This document shows positions 39,354-48,926 of a stretch of DNA of 64,000 nucleotides, piece after piece. The position numbers and the translations under genes are program-made. Every line of letters begins with the position of its first letter. Positions within the stretch are counted from its first letter, which is position 1. The notes under the pieces were generated by a model. The model was not told where the DNA came from. It saw nothing but the letters and a program-made list of their open reading frames with translations, and made no database searches. The stretch lies in the NCBI RefSeq assembly GCF_004526235.1, contig NZ_CP038159.1, positions 1,364,001 through 1,428,000 on the forward strand, written 5' to 3'. This DNA is from Sphingobacterium sp. CZ-2 (GTDB lineage Bacteria > Bacteroidota > Bacteroidia > Sphingobacteriales > Sphingobacteriaceae).

Positions 39354-39596
39354 CTATAAACGAAACAGTTGAGCTAAATCTTCTCTTATTGCTGCTGGAA
39401 GCATATTGAATACTTCCATTTTTATTCGAATAACTTGCTTGTCATTATCTTTGGGATCTTGGTTTATAGAAACAATGGATTTGAATCCTCCGATGAGCCA
39501 CCTTCCATCTCTGCGTAAATAGTCTTGATATTTAATATCAAAGATTTCCAACTCCTCTAGTAACGAGTCGGTTTTATTAGAAAAATTTGTTAACAT
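39354..39596 (-). CDS. small protein of unknown family, paralogue 2
   Basis: An 80-residue protein paralogous to the one at 38932-39177, same strand, separated by 176 bases. The conserved core is KYQDYLRRDGRWLIGGFKSIVSI, positions about 22-44 (GRWL at 31-34), and the C-terminal MLPAAIREDLAQLF. The predicted make-up is helix, beta-hairpin-like middle, helix. Two diverged copies kept in tandem argue for a real, selected gene pair. Confidence 0.68.
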   Translation of the reverse strand: MLTNFSNKTDSLLEELEIFDIKYQDYLRRDGRWLIGGFKSIVSINQDPKDNDKQVIRIKMEVFNMLPAAIREDLAQLFRL

Positions 39597-39814
39597 ATTG
39601 GTTTTTAGTGAATAAAATTTTACAATTATACAATATTATTAGGCTAGAAAAACATTCCTCAAAAAAAATATTTTTTTATTTATTTAAGTTAAATGATTTC
39701 TTAACGCGTTGTTTAAAAAAATAGCAAAAGATTAAGTTTATCGCTCAAAAACTACATTTTTTATATTCATGACAATCAGATGAAAAAGAATCTTTTAACT
39801 TGCGCCTCGCATTT

Positions 39815-40930
39815 ATGAAAAGAACATTAAAAAGAATCATGTATATCCTTTTGGCCATCATCGTTATCATCGTTATTGCTGTCTTCCTATTGGGCAGATC
39901 GGCGCCAATCGGAACCCTCGCCACAGGCGAGCGTTTGGAGAAAATGTCCTCGAACCCTAATTTTAAAAATGGGGTATATGAAAACCTGGAAGTAACGCCA
40001 GCTATAAAAGAAGGTGTTTCTTCCTTCGAGATGCTGCGTTCCTTTTTCTTCGGAAAAGACAAAAGAAACGTACCTAGTAAGCCATTGCCATCGATCAAGA
40101 CCGACTTCAAGAATCTGGACATCAACGAGAACTTGTTGGTTTGGTTTGGGCATTCCTCTTACTTATTGCAATTGGATGGAAAAAGGATCTTGGTGGATCC
40201 GGTATTCAGTAAATATGCCTCTCCTGTTCCGTTTGGAATCAAGGCATTTCAGATGACCTATAATTATACGGCTGCTGATATGCCCGATATCGATATATTG
40301 GTCGTCACCCATGACCATTTTGACCACCTGGATTATTCCACTTTTGAGGAAATAAAAGGCAGAACCAAACAGATTGTAACGAGTCTTGGCGTGGGTGCCC
40401 ATTTTGAAAAATGGGGCTATCCCTCGGATAAAATTCATGAGCTGTATTGGGGTGAAAGTTTCCAAGTAGACTCCTTAAAGTTTACGGCAGCTCCTGCCAG
40501 GCATTTTGCTGGCCGTTGGTTCAAGCGAAACACCAGCCTTTGGTCGGCCTTTGTTCTGCAAAGCCAAACCTACAAACTATTATTGGGTGGAGATAGTGGA
40601 TATGGAAAGCATTTCAAAACCATTGGTGAGGAACATGGTCCATTTGATCTGGTTCTTCTTGAGAATGGACAGTACAATGAATATTGGAAATACATCCATA
40701 TGATGCCGGAGGAGGTGATACAAGCAGCGGAAGATCTTCGGGCAAAAGATTTGATTCCAGTACACTCAGGGAAATTCCCATTAGCAAACCATGCCTGGGA
40801 CGAACCGTTGATTAGGGTTACGAATGAAGCTAAACGAAAGAATAGACCGATATGGACACCACAGATTGGGCAGGTGGTATATCTAGGTAAAGCGAACCAA
40901 TTTTCAGAATGGTGGAATAATATTGATTGA
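39815..40930 (+). CDS. metallo-beta-lactamase-fold hydrolase (UlaG/NAPE-PLD-like)
   Basis: A 371-residue membrane-anchored hydrolase. One N-terminal helix (about residues 6-26) is followed by the MBL domain: strand WFGHSSYLLQLDGKRILVDPVFS, metal motif H166-D-H-F-D-H171, second ligand APARHFAGRW, then LLLGGDSGY and a final PVHSGKFPLANH. The pattern matches the lipid-hydrolysing NAPE-PLD-like group. The start is the ATG at 39815; an in-frame TTG at 39800 is less likely. The substrate is unknown. Confidence 0.87.
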   Translation: MKRTLKRIMYILLAIIVIIVIAVFLLGRSAPIGTLATGERLEKMSSNPNFKNGVYENLEVTPAIKEGVSSFEMLRSFFFGKDKRNVPSKPLPSIKTDFKNLDINENLLVWFGHSSYLLQLDGKRILVDPVFSKYASPVPFGIKAFQMTYNYTAADMPDIDILVVTHDHFDHLDYSTFEEIKGRTKQIVTSLGVGAHFEKWGYPSDKIHELYWGESFQVDSLKFTAAPARHFAGRWFKRNTSLWSAFVLQSQTYKLLLGGDSGYGKHFKTIGEEHGPFDLVLLENGQYNEYWKYIHMMPEEVIQAAEDLRAKDLIPVHSGKFPLANHAWDEPLIRVTNEAKRKNRPIWTPQIGQVVYLGKANQFSEWWNNID

Positions 40931-40957
40931 GGTTGAAAAAAATCAACCTCATTTTTT
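40929..40957. terminator. shared terminator of convergent genes
   Basis: GAGGTTGA (40929-40936) and TCAACCTC (40943-40950) enclose an A-rich loop and are followed by TTTTTT. The hairpin overlaps the stop codon of the hydrolase and touches the stop of the convergent lipoprotein gene. Confidence 0.75.
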
Positions 40958-41423
40958 ATTCTTTCTTTTTGAGAAGCATCCCATGGTCAAAACGAAGATT
41001 GTTCTTGTCAACAAATTTAACCTTTCCATTTTCGTCGATAATATCGCCGAATCCTTCTATTAAACCACTTGGAACAATCCCAAAAACTTTTTCCCAAGTT
41101 GATTCCATTCCTTCCGACATGAATCGGTATTCACCCACGATTAGGGAGTCCTTGATAACCCCTTTGAACGTCCCTACATTCTTATCCTTTTCAAATAAAG
41201 AATAAGTAAGGTCGCCTACCAAGGAATCCTTTTCTAAGGCTAAAGCCAAACGAATGGTATCCCTCTTTTCTTGATATTCGTAGGTACCAACAAAGTCTTC
41301 GAGATTGTGTTCTTGATTTTTTGGAGAATGGACTATCTCCTGTTTTTGATTTGAATTGGAATTACACGCACTCAAACCAGCTATTGTCAATGCTATAGCC
41401 AAAGCATTGCTCATTCTTTTCAT
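40956..41423 (-). CDS. lipoprotein of unknown function
   Basis: A 155-residue protein with a signal peptide and lipobox (IAGLSAC, Cys20), then an Asn/Ser/Gln-rich linker and a small beta-rich domain (VGTYEYQEKRDTIRLALALEKDSLVGDLTYSLFEKDKN...). It resembles the small envelope proteins common in Bacteroidota, with no enzymatic motif. It stands alone and is convergent with the hydrolase gene. Confidence 0.65.
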   Translation of the reverse strand: MKRMSNALAIALTIAGLSACNSNSNQKQEIVHSPKNQEHNLEDFVGTYEYQEKRDTIRLALALEKDSLVGDLTYSLFEKDKNVGTFKGVIKDSLIVGEYRFMSEGMESTWEKVFGIVPSGLIEGFGDIIDENGKVKFVDKNNLRFDHGMLLKKKE

Positions 41424-41541
41424 CTTCTTGTGTTTCCTTCTATTAAATAAACCTTTTTAGCTTAGTAATGTTTTGGTAAAATCTATAAACTTGTGTATGC
41501 TGGGTTAAAATTAGGATAATTTTTGTTGTAACTTTACTTTT

Positions 41542-43569
41542 ATGAATATTTTAAATCAATCATTTGATACCCCCCACGATACCGCTCCTTTTTCTAAAAT
41601 CAATATAACGGATTACGTTCCTGCCTTTGATGCTGCGATTGCAGAAACCCGTCAAGAAATCGATGCTATTGTGCAATTGAAGGAGGAACCTAACTTCGAA
41701 AATACGATTGCTGCACTTTCTTTTTCTGGAATGCAGCTGGATCGGATCTCCAATATATTCTTCAATCTACATTCAGCAGAAACCAATGATGAGTTGGACA
41801 AGATTGCCAATGAAGTGGCGCCCAAATTGGCTGAACTCGGAAACGACATTACGTTAAACTTTCCCTTGTTCGAAAAGATTAAACAGGTTTATGATAAAAT
41901 GGATTCATTGGACCTAACGGAAGAACAAAAAACTTTGTTGACCAAAAATTACAGGGATTTTGTCCGAAACGGGGCATTATTACCAGAAGATAAAAAACAG
42001 ACATTAAGGGATATTGATTCGGAATTATCTGTGCTCAAATTAAAATTTGGGGAACATGTTCTTGCGGATAATAATGCCTTCCAGATGTTGATCACAAACC
42101 CGGACGAACTAGAAGGTTTGCCGGAAGGTACCATAGAAGCTGCCAAAGAAATGGCAACAGAAGCTTGCCTAGAGGGTTGGCTATTCACGTTGGATTATCC
42201 GAGTTATATCCCTTTTGTAACTTATGCAAAAAATAGGGAGCGGAGGAAGGAAATCACGTTGGCAGCAGGTAAAAAGGCATATCAGCAAAATGATAACAAT
42301 AATGAGGAGATCGTCCTAAAAATTGTCAATCTACGGCATCAAAGAGCCCAACTATTGGGGTATGCATCGCATGCACATTTTGTGCTAGAAGAACGAATGG
42401 GCCAGGATCCAGCACAGGTCACGAAATTTTTGAACGATCTTTTAGCAAAGGGTAAACCCGCTGCTGAAAAAGAATTTAAGGAATTGAGTGAATTTGCCAA
42501 AGAGTTGGATGGTCTTGAAAACCTGGAAAAATGGGATGGCAGCTATTATACCGAAAAATTAAAACAACAACGTTTTAACCTGGAAGATGAAAAGCTAAAA
42601 CCCTATTTCCAATTGGAGAAGGTGTTGGCTGGTGCCTTTGAGATTGCACATCGCCTTTATGGATTGAATTTTAATGAGGTCCATAACATCGATAAATACC
42701 ATCCGGATGTGCAAACCTTTGAAGTGAAGGATGATGCTGGGGAATTGGTTGCTATTTTCTATGCTGATTTTTTCCCAAGGAAAGGAAAGCGGAATGGCGC
42801 TTGGATGACTTCCTTTAAATCCCAATACCAAAAAGCTGGAAAGGACGAGCGTCCGCATGTTTCAATTGTTTGTAATTTCACGAAACCTACAGCTAGTAAA
42901 CCTTCTTTATTGACCTTTAATGAAGTGTTGACTTTATTCCATGAGTTTGGTCATGCCCTGCATGGGATGTTGGCCAATACGGTATATCCTACCCTATCCG
43001 GCACTTCTGTATTTTGGGACTTTGTGGAACTTCCAAGCCAGATCATGGAGAATTGGTGTTATGAAGAAGAAGCCTTGAAACTGTTTGCAAAGCATTATGA
43101 AACTGGAGAAACCATTCCAATGGAATATGTGGAGAAGATCAAGGAGAGTGCTGCTTTTATGGAAGGTATGGCTACGGTACGTCAGATCAGCTTTGGTCTG
43201 TTGGATATGGGCTGGCATGGACAGGATCCATCCTCAATTCAGGATATTAAGGCTTTTGAGGTCGAAAAATTCGCCTCTACATCGCTTTATCCCGATGTTC
43301 AGGATAATGCGATGAGCCCTTCTTTCTCGCATATTTTCAATGGTGGCTACTCATCTGGATATTACAGTTATAAATGGGCAGAGGTCTTGGATGCGGATGC
43401 TTTTGATTATTTCAAACAAAAAGGGATTTTCAATAAGGAAGTAGCGGATAAATTCAAGGAGAATATCTTGAGTAAAGGTGGAACAGCTCATCCGATGAAA
43501 TTGTACAAGCAGTTTAGGGGACAAGAGCCATCGGTTGATGCCTTATTAAAACGTGCAGGATTGATTTAA
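41542..43569 (+). CDS. M3-family oligopeptidase (Dcp/OpdA-like)
   Basis: A 675-residue zinc metallopeptidase that cleaves short peptides. Zinc motif H467-E-F-G-H471 in TLFHEFGHALHGML, third ligand Glu in the segment FWDFVELPSQIMENW (E of ELPSQ). No signal peptide, so it is cytoplasmic. Length and sequence fit peptidyl-dipeptidase Dcp or oligopeptidase A. The HMA-AraC gene starts on the base after its stop, suggesting one transcript. Confidence 0.92.
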   Translation: MNILNQSFDTPHDTAPFSKINITDYVPAFDAAIAETRQEIDAIVQLKEEPNFENTIAALSFSGMQLDRISNIFFNLHSAETNDELDKIANEVAPKLAELGNDITLNFPLFEKIKQVYDKMDSLDLTEEQKTLLTKNYRDFVRNGALLPEDKKQTLRDIDSELSVLKLKFGEHVLADNNAFQMLITNPDELEGLPEGTIEAAKEMATEACLEGWLFTLDYPSYIPFVTYAKNRERRKEITLAAGKKAYQQNDNNNEEIVLKIVNLRHQRAQLLGYASHAHFVLEERMGQDPAQVTKFLNDLLAKGKPAAEKEFKELSEFAKELDGLENLEKWDGSYYTEKLKQQRFNLEDEKLKPYFQLEKVLAGAFEIAHRLYGLNFNEVHNIDKYHPDVQTFEVKDDAGELVAIFYADFFPRKGKRNGAWMTSFKSQYQKAGKDERPHVSIVCNFTKPTASKPSLLTFNEVLTLFHEFGHALHGMLANTVYPTLSGTSVFWDFVELPSQIMENWCYEEEALKLFAKHYETGETIPMEYVEKIKESAAFMEGMATVRQISFGLLDMGWHGQDPSSIQDIKAFEVEKFASTSLYPDVQDNAMSPSFSHIFNGGYSSGYYSYKWAEVLDADAFDYFKQKGIFNKEVADKFKENILSKGGTAHPMKLYKQFRGQEPSVDALLKRAGLI

Positions 43570-44103
43570 ATGAAAGATATGCAATTGGCTATTAAAAATA
43601 TGGTTTGTCCACGCTGTGTAATGGCAGTTGAACAGATCTTGAACAATTTGAACATCCCTTTCCAGGATGTGAAGATAGGATTGGTCAATCTGCAAAGGGA
43701 GTTGAGCGATAAGGAAACTGATCAATTGGATACTGCATTAGGTGCTATTGGATTTGAGGTGCTGCAAGATCGTAAAGAACGATTGTTGGAGGAGATCAAA
43801 ATAGCTCTGCAGGAGTTTTTGGGGAAATCAGAAGATCAACATCTTAAAACTTCCGTTTTTTTAACTGATCGGTTTAATTTGGAATACACGTATATAAGCA
43901 GTCTTTTTTCGGAATTGGCTGGCGAAAGTATTGAAAAGTATTTGATTAAGCTGAAGATCGAGAAGGTAAAAGAATTTCTTCAGTATGATATGTCCTTGTC
44001 GGAAATTGCTACGAAATTGAATTATAGCAGTGTGGCGCATTTGAGCAGCCAATTTAAGAAGGTTACTGGGATGACCCCATCGGAGTATAAAAAGGCAGTT
44101 TAA
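43570..44103 (+). CDS. HMA-like domain fused to AraC DNA-binding domain
   Basis: A 177-residue regulator. Residues about 5-72 resemble a heavy-metal-associated fold with the metal pair in NMVCPRCVMAVEQIL (Cys-x-x-Cys). Residues about 80-177 are the AraC double helix-turn-helix (LFSELAGESIEKYLIKLKIEKVKEFL; YDMSLSEIATKLNYSSVAHLSSQFKKVTGMTPSEYKK). This suggests direct metal or thiol sensing linked to DNA binding, which is inferred. The M3 peptidase gene ends one base before it. Confidence 0.8.
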   Translation: MKDMQLAIKNMVCPRCVMAVEQILNNLNIPFQDVKIGLVNLQRELSDKETDQLDTALGAIGFEVLQDRKERLLEEIKIALQEFLGKSEDQHLKTSVFLTDRFNLEYTYISSLFSELAGESIEKYLIKLKIEKVKEFLQYDMSLSEIATKLNYSSVAHLSSQFKKVTGMTPSEYKKAV

Positions 44104-44130
44104 TTTTGCTATCCTAAACGGATCATAAAT

Positions 44131-44184
44131 AAAAAAGTCGAACAATCTGTTCTCATGGAGATGCAGATTGTTCGACTTCGTTTT
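44131..44184. terminator. bidirectional terminator
   Basis: The 15-base arms AAGTCGAACAATCTG (44135-44149) and CAGATTGTTCGACTT (44164-44178) are flanked by AAAAAA and, two bases on, TTTTTT, between two convergent genes. Confidence 0.9.
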
Positions 44185-44198
44185 TTATGGAAAATAAC

Positions 44199-44840
44199 CT
44201 ATTTCAGGTTATCTCTATAAACTGTAGCTTTTTTAACTTCTGTTTGGATATCCTTACGAGAAGCATCTAAGCTCAATACTTTTTGATAATCAGCGATAGC
44301 TGCGTTGTAAGCATCAGTAGCTGTTTTCTTGTTGTAATTAGCAGTTCCTGCAGTACCTGTCAATACTCCTAAATCACGGTTTGCAATCGCTCTATTCTGA
44401 TACAGGTTTTTCTCACTTGGTTTCAATGCAATCGCTTTTGAATAATCTGAAACCGCAGATTTCAATAATGATTCACGATCTGCTGCAGATACTTTCGCTT
44501 CACGATTTACCGCTAAGTTATTATTCGCTTTTGCTCTGTAATAATAAGCCGATGAATGTTTCGCATCCAAAGCAATCGCTTTTGAAAAGTTAGTGTTAGC
44601 TTTCTTATAATCACCCAATTGGTAATACGAAAGACCTAACAAATGAAAAACATTTGCATCATCTGCTGAAGTAGTTGTTGCTTTTTCAAAATGCGTCACC
44701 GCAGATTTGAAATCATTTGCATTGATTGCTTTTTCTCCTGCAGCCACATTCGCATCTGTATGTTTCTGTGTTTGTGCCTGAGCACCCATAGTTGCTAAGG
44801 CAATCGCAACAGCAGCCAATCCTAATCTCATCGTTTTCAT
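44199..44840 (-). CDS. periplasmic TPR-repeat protein
   Basis: A 213-residue protein with a signal peptide (MRLGLAAVAIALATMGAQAQ) and about four tetratricopeptide repeats, for example ANDFKSAVTHFEKATT, LGDYKKANTNFSKAIALDAKHSSAYYYRAKA and SDYSKAIALKPSEKNLYQNRAIA. TPRs give a protein-binding scaffold; the partner is unknown. The ATG at 44840 is chosen because it begins the signal peptide. Confidence 0.82.
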   Translation of the reverse strand: MKTMRLGLAAVAIALATMGAQAQTQKHTDANVAAGEKAINANDFKSAVTHFEKATTTSADDANVFHLLGLSYYQLGDYKKANTNFSKAIALDAKHSSAYYYRAKANNNLAVNREAKVSAADRESLLKSAVSDYSKAIALKPSEKNLYQNRAIANRDLGVLTGTAGTANYNKKTATDAYNAAIADYQKVLSLDASRKDIQTEVKKATVYRDNLK

Positions 44841-45091
44841 CTTTGTATTAATAAATCTTAAATTCATGTCCAATTATATAAATGTTTCCAATTAATTTCT
44901 ATTCTCCCGTTATAGAGTAAAAATCTGTTAAATAGTTTAAGTAGTCAATCAATAATTATAAACATTTCCACATTTCGTCCTGCTTATCCTAAAAACTGGA
45001 ATTAATCCAGCAAATGACAAAAAAAGAGGCCTAAACTGACGTTTTAACAGCAATACCATTTTAATAGCATAAATAGTACCAAAATAAAACC

Positions 45092-45109
45092 TTGGCATTG
45101 CACTTGCAA
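45092..45109 (+). promoter_or_regulatory. sigma54-type (-24/-12) promoter ahead of lon
   Basis: TTGGCATTGCACTTGCAA matches the consensus TGGCAC-N5-TTGC with GG and GC exactly 12 bases apart. The predicted start near 45119 gives a leader of about 67 bases before the lon ATG. No good TAnnTTTG element competes in this 345-base gap. Confidence 0.6.
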
Positions 45110-45185
45110 TACTTGGGTACATAAAATTAGAAATGAATAATAGGTCGGCTTACTGACAACTTGTCGGCTGTATGATATAACGCTT

Positions 45186-47642
45186 ATGAGCAAAAATGAT
45201 CCATTCAACTTCACCCAATCCATGCCCATCATCAACGAGGAAACCGAATTCTTCCCTTTGTTGACCCAGCAAGATGAAGATGAATTGAGGAATGCTGAAA
45301 TACCAGAATCCTTACCCATATTACCTTTAAGAAATACAGTGCTTTTTCCAGGTGTGGTTATTCCCATTACCGTTGGAAGGGACAAATCCATCAAATTGAT
45401 CAAGGATGCCTATAAGGGTGATCGGACAATCGCGGTGGTTTCGCAAAAAGATATGAATGTGGAAGATCCTACTTTCGATCAGTTGAACAAAGTAGGAACT
45501 GTAGCCCATATCATCAAGATCCTTCAGATGCCTGATGGAAACACTACGGTCATCATCCAAGGTAAACAACGTGTGAAACTTAAGGAATTGATCCAATCAG
45601 AACCTTATCTGATCGCGACCGTAGAGAAATTTCCTGAAGAAAAACCAAAGACAAAATCGAAAGAGTTCAAAGCTTTGATCTCTTCGGTTAAAGAATTGGC
45701 ACTTCAGATCATCCAGCTTTCTCCAAACCTTCCAAGTGAAGCGGGGATAGCAATCAAAAATATTGAGAGTCCTACTTTCCTGGTCAATTTCATCTCTTCG
45801 AACCTTTCTTTGGAGCTAGAGCAGAAACAGGATCTTTTGGAAACCCGCGACTTTGTAAAACGCACGCAGCAATTGCTGGAGCACCTGACCACCGAAATCC
45901 AGATGTTGGAGCTGAAAAACCAGATCCAGAATAAGGTACGGGTGGATTTGGATAAACAGCAACGTGATTATTTCCTAAGCCAGCAATTGAAAACCATTCA
46001 GGAAGAATTGGGTGGAAGTACGCCTGACCTGGAATTGGAGGAGCTTAAGAAAAGAGCTAAATCTAAGAAATGGCCAGAGGAAGTTGCTAAACATTTCCAG
46101 AAAGAATTGGAAAAACTAGCAAGGATAAATCCTGCTGCTGCAGATTATTCAGTACAGCTGAATTACCTGGAGTTAATGCTAGATCTTCCTTGGGGAGAAT
46201 ACAGCAAAGACAATTTCGACCTGCATCGTGGAGAAAGGATCTTGGATAAGGATCACTATGGATTAGAAAAGGTAAAACAACGTATCATTGAATATTTGGC
46301 GGTATTAAAGCTAAAGAATGATATGAAAGCTCCGATCTTATGCTTAGTAGGCCCTCCGGGAGTTGGTAAGACTTCCCTTGGTAAATCCATAGCTAAAGCA
46401 TTGGGCAGAAAATATACCCGAATGGCATTGGGTGGTATTCGGGATGAAGCGGAGATCCGTGGACACCGTAAAACCTATATTGGTGCTATGCCAGGTAGGA
46501 TCATTCAATCCTTGAAGAAAGCAGGAACATCTAATCCAGTATTTGTATTGGACGAGATCGATAAGATAGGTTCTGATTTTAAAGGAGATCCTTCTTCAGC
46601 TCTTCTTGAGGTATTGGATCCGGAACAGAACACCCATTTTTACGATCATTATGTAGAAATGGAATATGATCTATCCAAGGTGATGTTCATAGCAACGGCA
46701 AATTCACTGAGTGGTATTCAGCCGGCTCTGTTGGATCGTATGGAAATCATCGAAGTGAATGGGTATACCATTGAGGAAAAGATCGAGATTGCGAAAAAAC
46801 ACCTGTTGCCGAAGCAAAGGGAAATGCATGGGATTCAGGCCAAGGATATTTCGTTGAAACCAAAGATGATCGAAAAAATCATCGAAGAATATACGCGTGA
46901 ATCCGGTGTTCGTGGTTTAGAAAAGAAAATCGGATCGGTGGTGCGCGGAATTGCGACCCGAATCGTGATGGAAAAGCCGTATGATCGTAATTTGAATGCA
47001 GAACTGATCGAAGAGATTTTAGGCGCGCCTATATTCGATAAAGATCTTTATGAGAACAACGATACAGCAGGTGTGGTTACAGGCTTAGCTTGGACCTCTG
47101 TTGGAGGAGATATCTTATTTATCGAATCCAGCCTAAGTCCAGGGAAAGGCAAACTTTCTTTAACAGGGAATTTAGGGGAGGTAATGAAGGAATCTGCCTT
47201 GATCGCCATGGCTTATTTACGTTCGCATGCTGATGAATTCGGCATTGACTATAAAGTTTTTGACCAATGGGATGTGAATGTGCATGTACCTGCAGGTGCA
47301 ACACCTAAGGATGGTCCTTCAGCAGGTATCACCATGCTGACGGCGCTGGCTTCCTTATTTACACAACGCAAGGTGAAACAAAAGTTAGCTATGACGGGAG
47401 AAATTACCTTGAGAGGGAAAGTTTTACCTGTTGGGGGTATCAAAGAGAAAATCCTTGCCGCTAAGCGAGCCAACATCAAGGAAATTATTCTTTGTAAAGC
47501 CAATCAGAAGGATATCCAAGAGATCAAGGAAGATTATGTTAAAGACCTTACCTTCCATTATGTAACGGAGATGAGGGAAGTGATACAACTTGCTTTATTG
47601 AGTAGTAAGGTAAAAAATCCGAAAGATTTAATTCGAGAATAA
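45186..47642 (+). CDS. lon: ATP-dependent protease Lon
   Basis: A cytoplasmic AAA+ protease for damaged and regulatory proteins (818 residues). N-terminal substrate domain from [19 protein letters not shown]; coiled region near 230-300; Walker [11 protein letters not shown] at about 388, Walker [13 protein letters not shown]-terminal serine-lysine protease with S712 in KDGPSAGIT and K755 in [13 protein letters not shown] sigma54-type promoter precedes it and a strong terminator follows, so it is monocistronic. Confidence 0.97.
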   Translation: MSKNDPFNFTQSMPIINEETEFFPLLTQQDEDELRNAEIPESLPILPLRNTVLFPGVVIPITVGRDKSIKLIKDAYKGDRTIAVVSQKDMNVEDPTFDQLNKVGTVAHIIKILQMPDGNTTVIIQGKQRVKLKELIQSEPYLIATVEKFPEEKPKTKSKEFKALISSVKELALQIIQLSPNLPSEAGIAIKNIESPTFLVNFISSNLSLELEQKQDLLETRDFVKRTQQLLEHLTTEIQMLELKNQIQNKVRVDLDKQQRDYFLSQQLKTIQEELGGSTPDLELEELKKRAKSKKWPEEVAKHFQKELEKLARINPAAADYSVQLNYLELMLDLPWGEYSKDNFDLHRGERILDKDHYGLEKVKQRIIEYLAVLKLKNDMKAPILCLVGPPGVGKTSLGKSIAKALGRKYTRMALGGIRDEAEIRGHRKTYIGAMPGRIIQSLKKAGTSNPVFVLDEIDKIGSDFKGDPSSALLEVLDPEQNTHFYDHYVEMEYDLSKVMFIATANSLSGIQPALLDRMEIIEVNGYTIEEKIEIAKKHLLPKQREMHGIQAKDISLKPKMIEKIIEEYTRESGVRGLEKKIGSVVRGIATRIVMEKPYDRNLNAELIEEILGAPIFDKDLYENNDTAGVVTGLAWTSVGGDILFIESSLSPGKGKLSLTGNLGEVMKESALIAMAYLRSHADEFGIDYKVFDQWDVNVHVPAGATPKDGPSAGITMLTALASLFTQRKVKQKLAMTGEITLRGKVLPVGGIKEKILAAKRANIKEIILCKANQKDIQEIKEDYVKDLTFHYVTEMREVIQLALLSSKVKNPKDLIRE

Positions 47643-47658
47643 TTACAATAAAAATTTT

Positions 47659-47698
47659 AAAAAAAGTGAGCTGGTTCAAACCATTGCTCACTTTTTTT
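47659..47698 (+). terminator. intrinsic terminator after lon
   Basis: AAAAAAAGTGAGC (47659-47671) and GCTCACTTTTTTT (47686-47698) pair perfectly; an inner TGGTT/AACCA adds to the stem. Confidence 0.9.
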
Positions 47699-47801
47699 AT
47701 TTAACTTAGATTTAAACAAAGTAAAACACTAACCTGAAACAGACTAACAGAACCTGAAATTGCCCACCCACTATTTATAGTAATAAATAATCATTCCACT
47801 T

Positions 47802-47838
47802 AAAACTGGGTGCTTCTCCCATAGAAAACCCAGTTTTT
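47802..47838 (+). terminator. second hairpin with T tract before the FUSC-like gene
   Basis: AAAACTGGGT (47802-47811) and ACCCAGTTTT (47828-47837) form a stem followed by T. It lies 100 bases beyond the lon terminator with no gene between, so it may end a small transcript or act as attenuator for the gene at 47885. The rest of the 47700-47884 gap shows nothing else. Confidence 0.5.
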
Positions 47839-47871
47839 ACATTTAATATTCCCTTAATAATTTATAAGCCG

Positions 47872-47879
47872 TATTTTTG
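47872..47879 (+). promoter_or_regulatory. -7 element almost touching the 47885 start codon
   Basis: TATTTTTG is a perfect -7 element, but it ends only five bases before the ATG. If used, the transcript would begin on or beside the start codon. Confidence 0.35.
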
Positions 47880-47884
47880 CGCTG

Positions 47885-48427
47885 ATGACAGTATCGGACA
47901 AACAGGTTCAATTCATTAAACGAGCGGTCAGCTCTGCCCTTTTGATTTATATCATTCGATGCTTAATTGGCTTTGCAATTGGGTATTTACTATACCTAAA
48001 GTTTAAACAATTCGAAGTTTTCTGGGCCTTGTTATCGATAATCCTAGTGATATCTCCCGAAGAAAAGGATTCCAAGAGATTATCCATCGAACGTTTTAAA
48101 TCTAATTTTGTGGGCTCCATTGTAGCGATGGGTTGTGTTTGGCTCATGCCCAAATCAGTTTATACCATCATGGTGGGGATAGTGATCACGATTATCTTCT
48201 GTCGAATATTTAAGATCATGAACATGGCGAGGGTAGCCATCGTCGCATTGTTGATCATCATGATCGAACCGCATCATACCCAATTGACCTTCACCCCTAT
48301 CTATCGTGCATTAGCGACAGGATTGGGCTGTTTCATAGGCTTGGCCATTGTGATCATCACTTCAGGAATCATCCATTATTTAAAAGAAAAATACCATATC
48401 CAACAAAATCCGAACAGCAATGATTGA
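47885..48427 (+). CDS. FUSC / aromatic-acid-exporter-like membrane protein
   Basis: A 180-residue integral membrane protein with about four to five helices (SALLIYIIRCLIGFAIGYLLY; VFWALLSIILVISP; IMVGIVITIIFC; VAIVALLIIMIEP; GLGCFIGLAIVIITSGII). The pattern, with RFKSNFVGSIVAMG and the RALATGLGCFIGL motif, is that of the FUSC/ArAE N-terminal half only; longer members have about 350-700 residues. It may work as a homo-oligomer. It overlaps rnhA by 8 bases. Confidence 0.75.
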   Translation: MTVSDKQVQFIKRAVSSALLIYIIRCLIGFAIGYLLYLKFKQFEVFWALLSIILVISPEEKDSKRLSIERFKSNFVGSIVAMGCVWLMPKSVYTIMVGIVITIIFCRIFKIMNMARVAIVALLIIMIEPHHTQLTFTPIYRALATGLGCFIGLAIVIITSGIIHYLKEKYHIQQNPNSND

Positions 48428-48926
48428 ACTATATACTGATGGCGCTTCAAGTGGTAACCCCGGACCGGGTGGTTATGGAACCATTTTAAGAGCAGTTTAT
48501 CAAGGTGCAAACCCAGAATTTCAAGGAAAACTTTTGGAAAAGGAATTTTATGGAGGATTTCGTAGAACAACCAACAACCGAATGGAACTTCTGGCGGTCA
48601 TCGTTGGCTTGGAAGCATTAAAAAACCTGAACCAAACAGTCACTATTTTTTCAGATTCCAAATATGTGATCGATGCCATTGATAAGCGTTGGGTATACGG
48701 CTGGATGCAGAAAGGATTCCAGGGCAAGAAAAATAAGGATCTCTGGTTAAGGCTGATGAATCTATACAAGCATCACCAGATCAAATTGGTATGGGTAAAG
48801 GGGCATGCCGGACATCCGCTGAATGAACGGTGTGATCAATTGGCGGTTAAAGCATCCAAGGACAAGGCAAATTGGAAAATTGACTCTGTTTTTGAAATGG
48901 AAGAACAGAAAGGTTTGGACATCTAA
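48420..48926 (+). CDS. rnhA: ribonuclease HI
   Basis: Degrades the RNA of RNA-DNA hybrids (168 residues). Catalytic acidic residues are in IELYTDGASSGNPGPGG (Asp), NNRMELLAVIVGLEAL (Glu), TIFSDSKYV (Asp) and GHPLNERCDQLA (His/Asp). KGHAGHP is the usual loop. It is translationally linked to the FUSC-like gene and ends 4 bases inside the end of nnr on the other strand. Confidence 0.94.
   Translation: MIELYTDGASSGNPGPGGYGTILRAVYQGANPEFQGKLLEKEFYGGFRRTTNNRMELLAVIVGLEALKNLNQTVTIFSDSKYVIDAIDKRWVYGWMQKGFQGKKNKDLWLRLMNLYKHHQIKLVWVKGHAGHPLNERCDQLAVKASKDKANWKIDSVFEMEEQKGLDI

Noticed and set aside
39800..39814. TTG start for the metallo-beta-lactamase-fold protein
   Set aside because: An ATG five codons later begins directly with the basic residues before the membrane helix.
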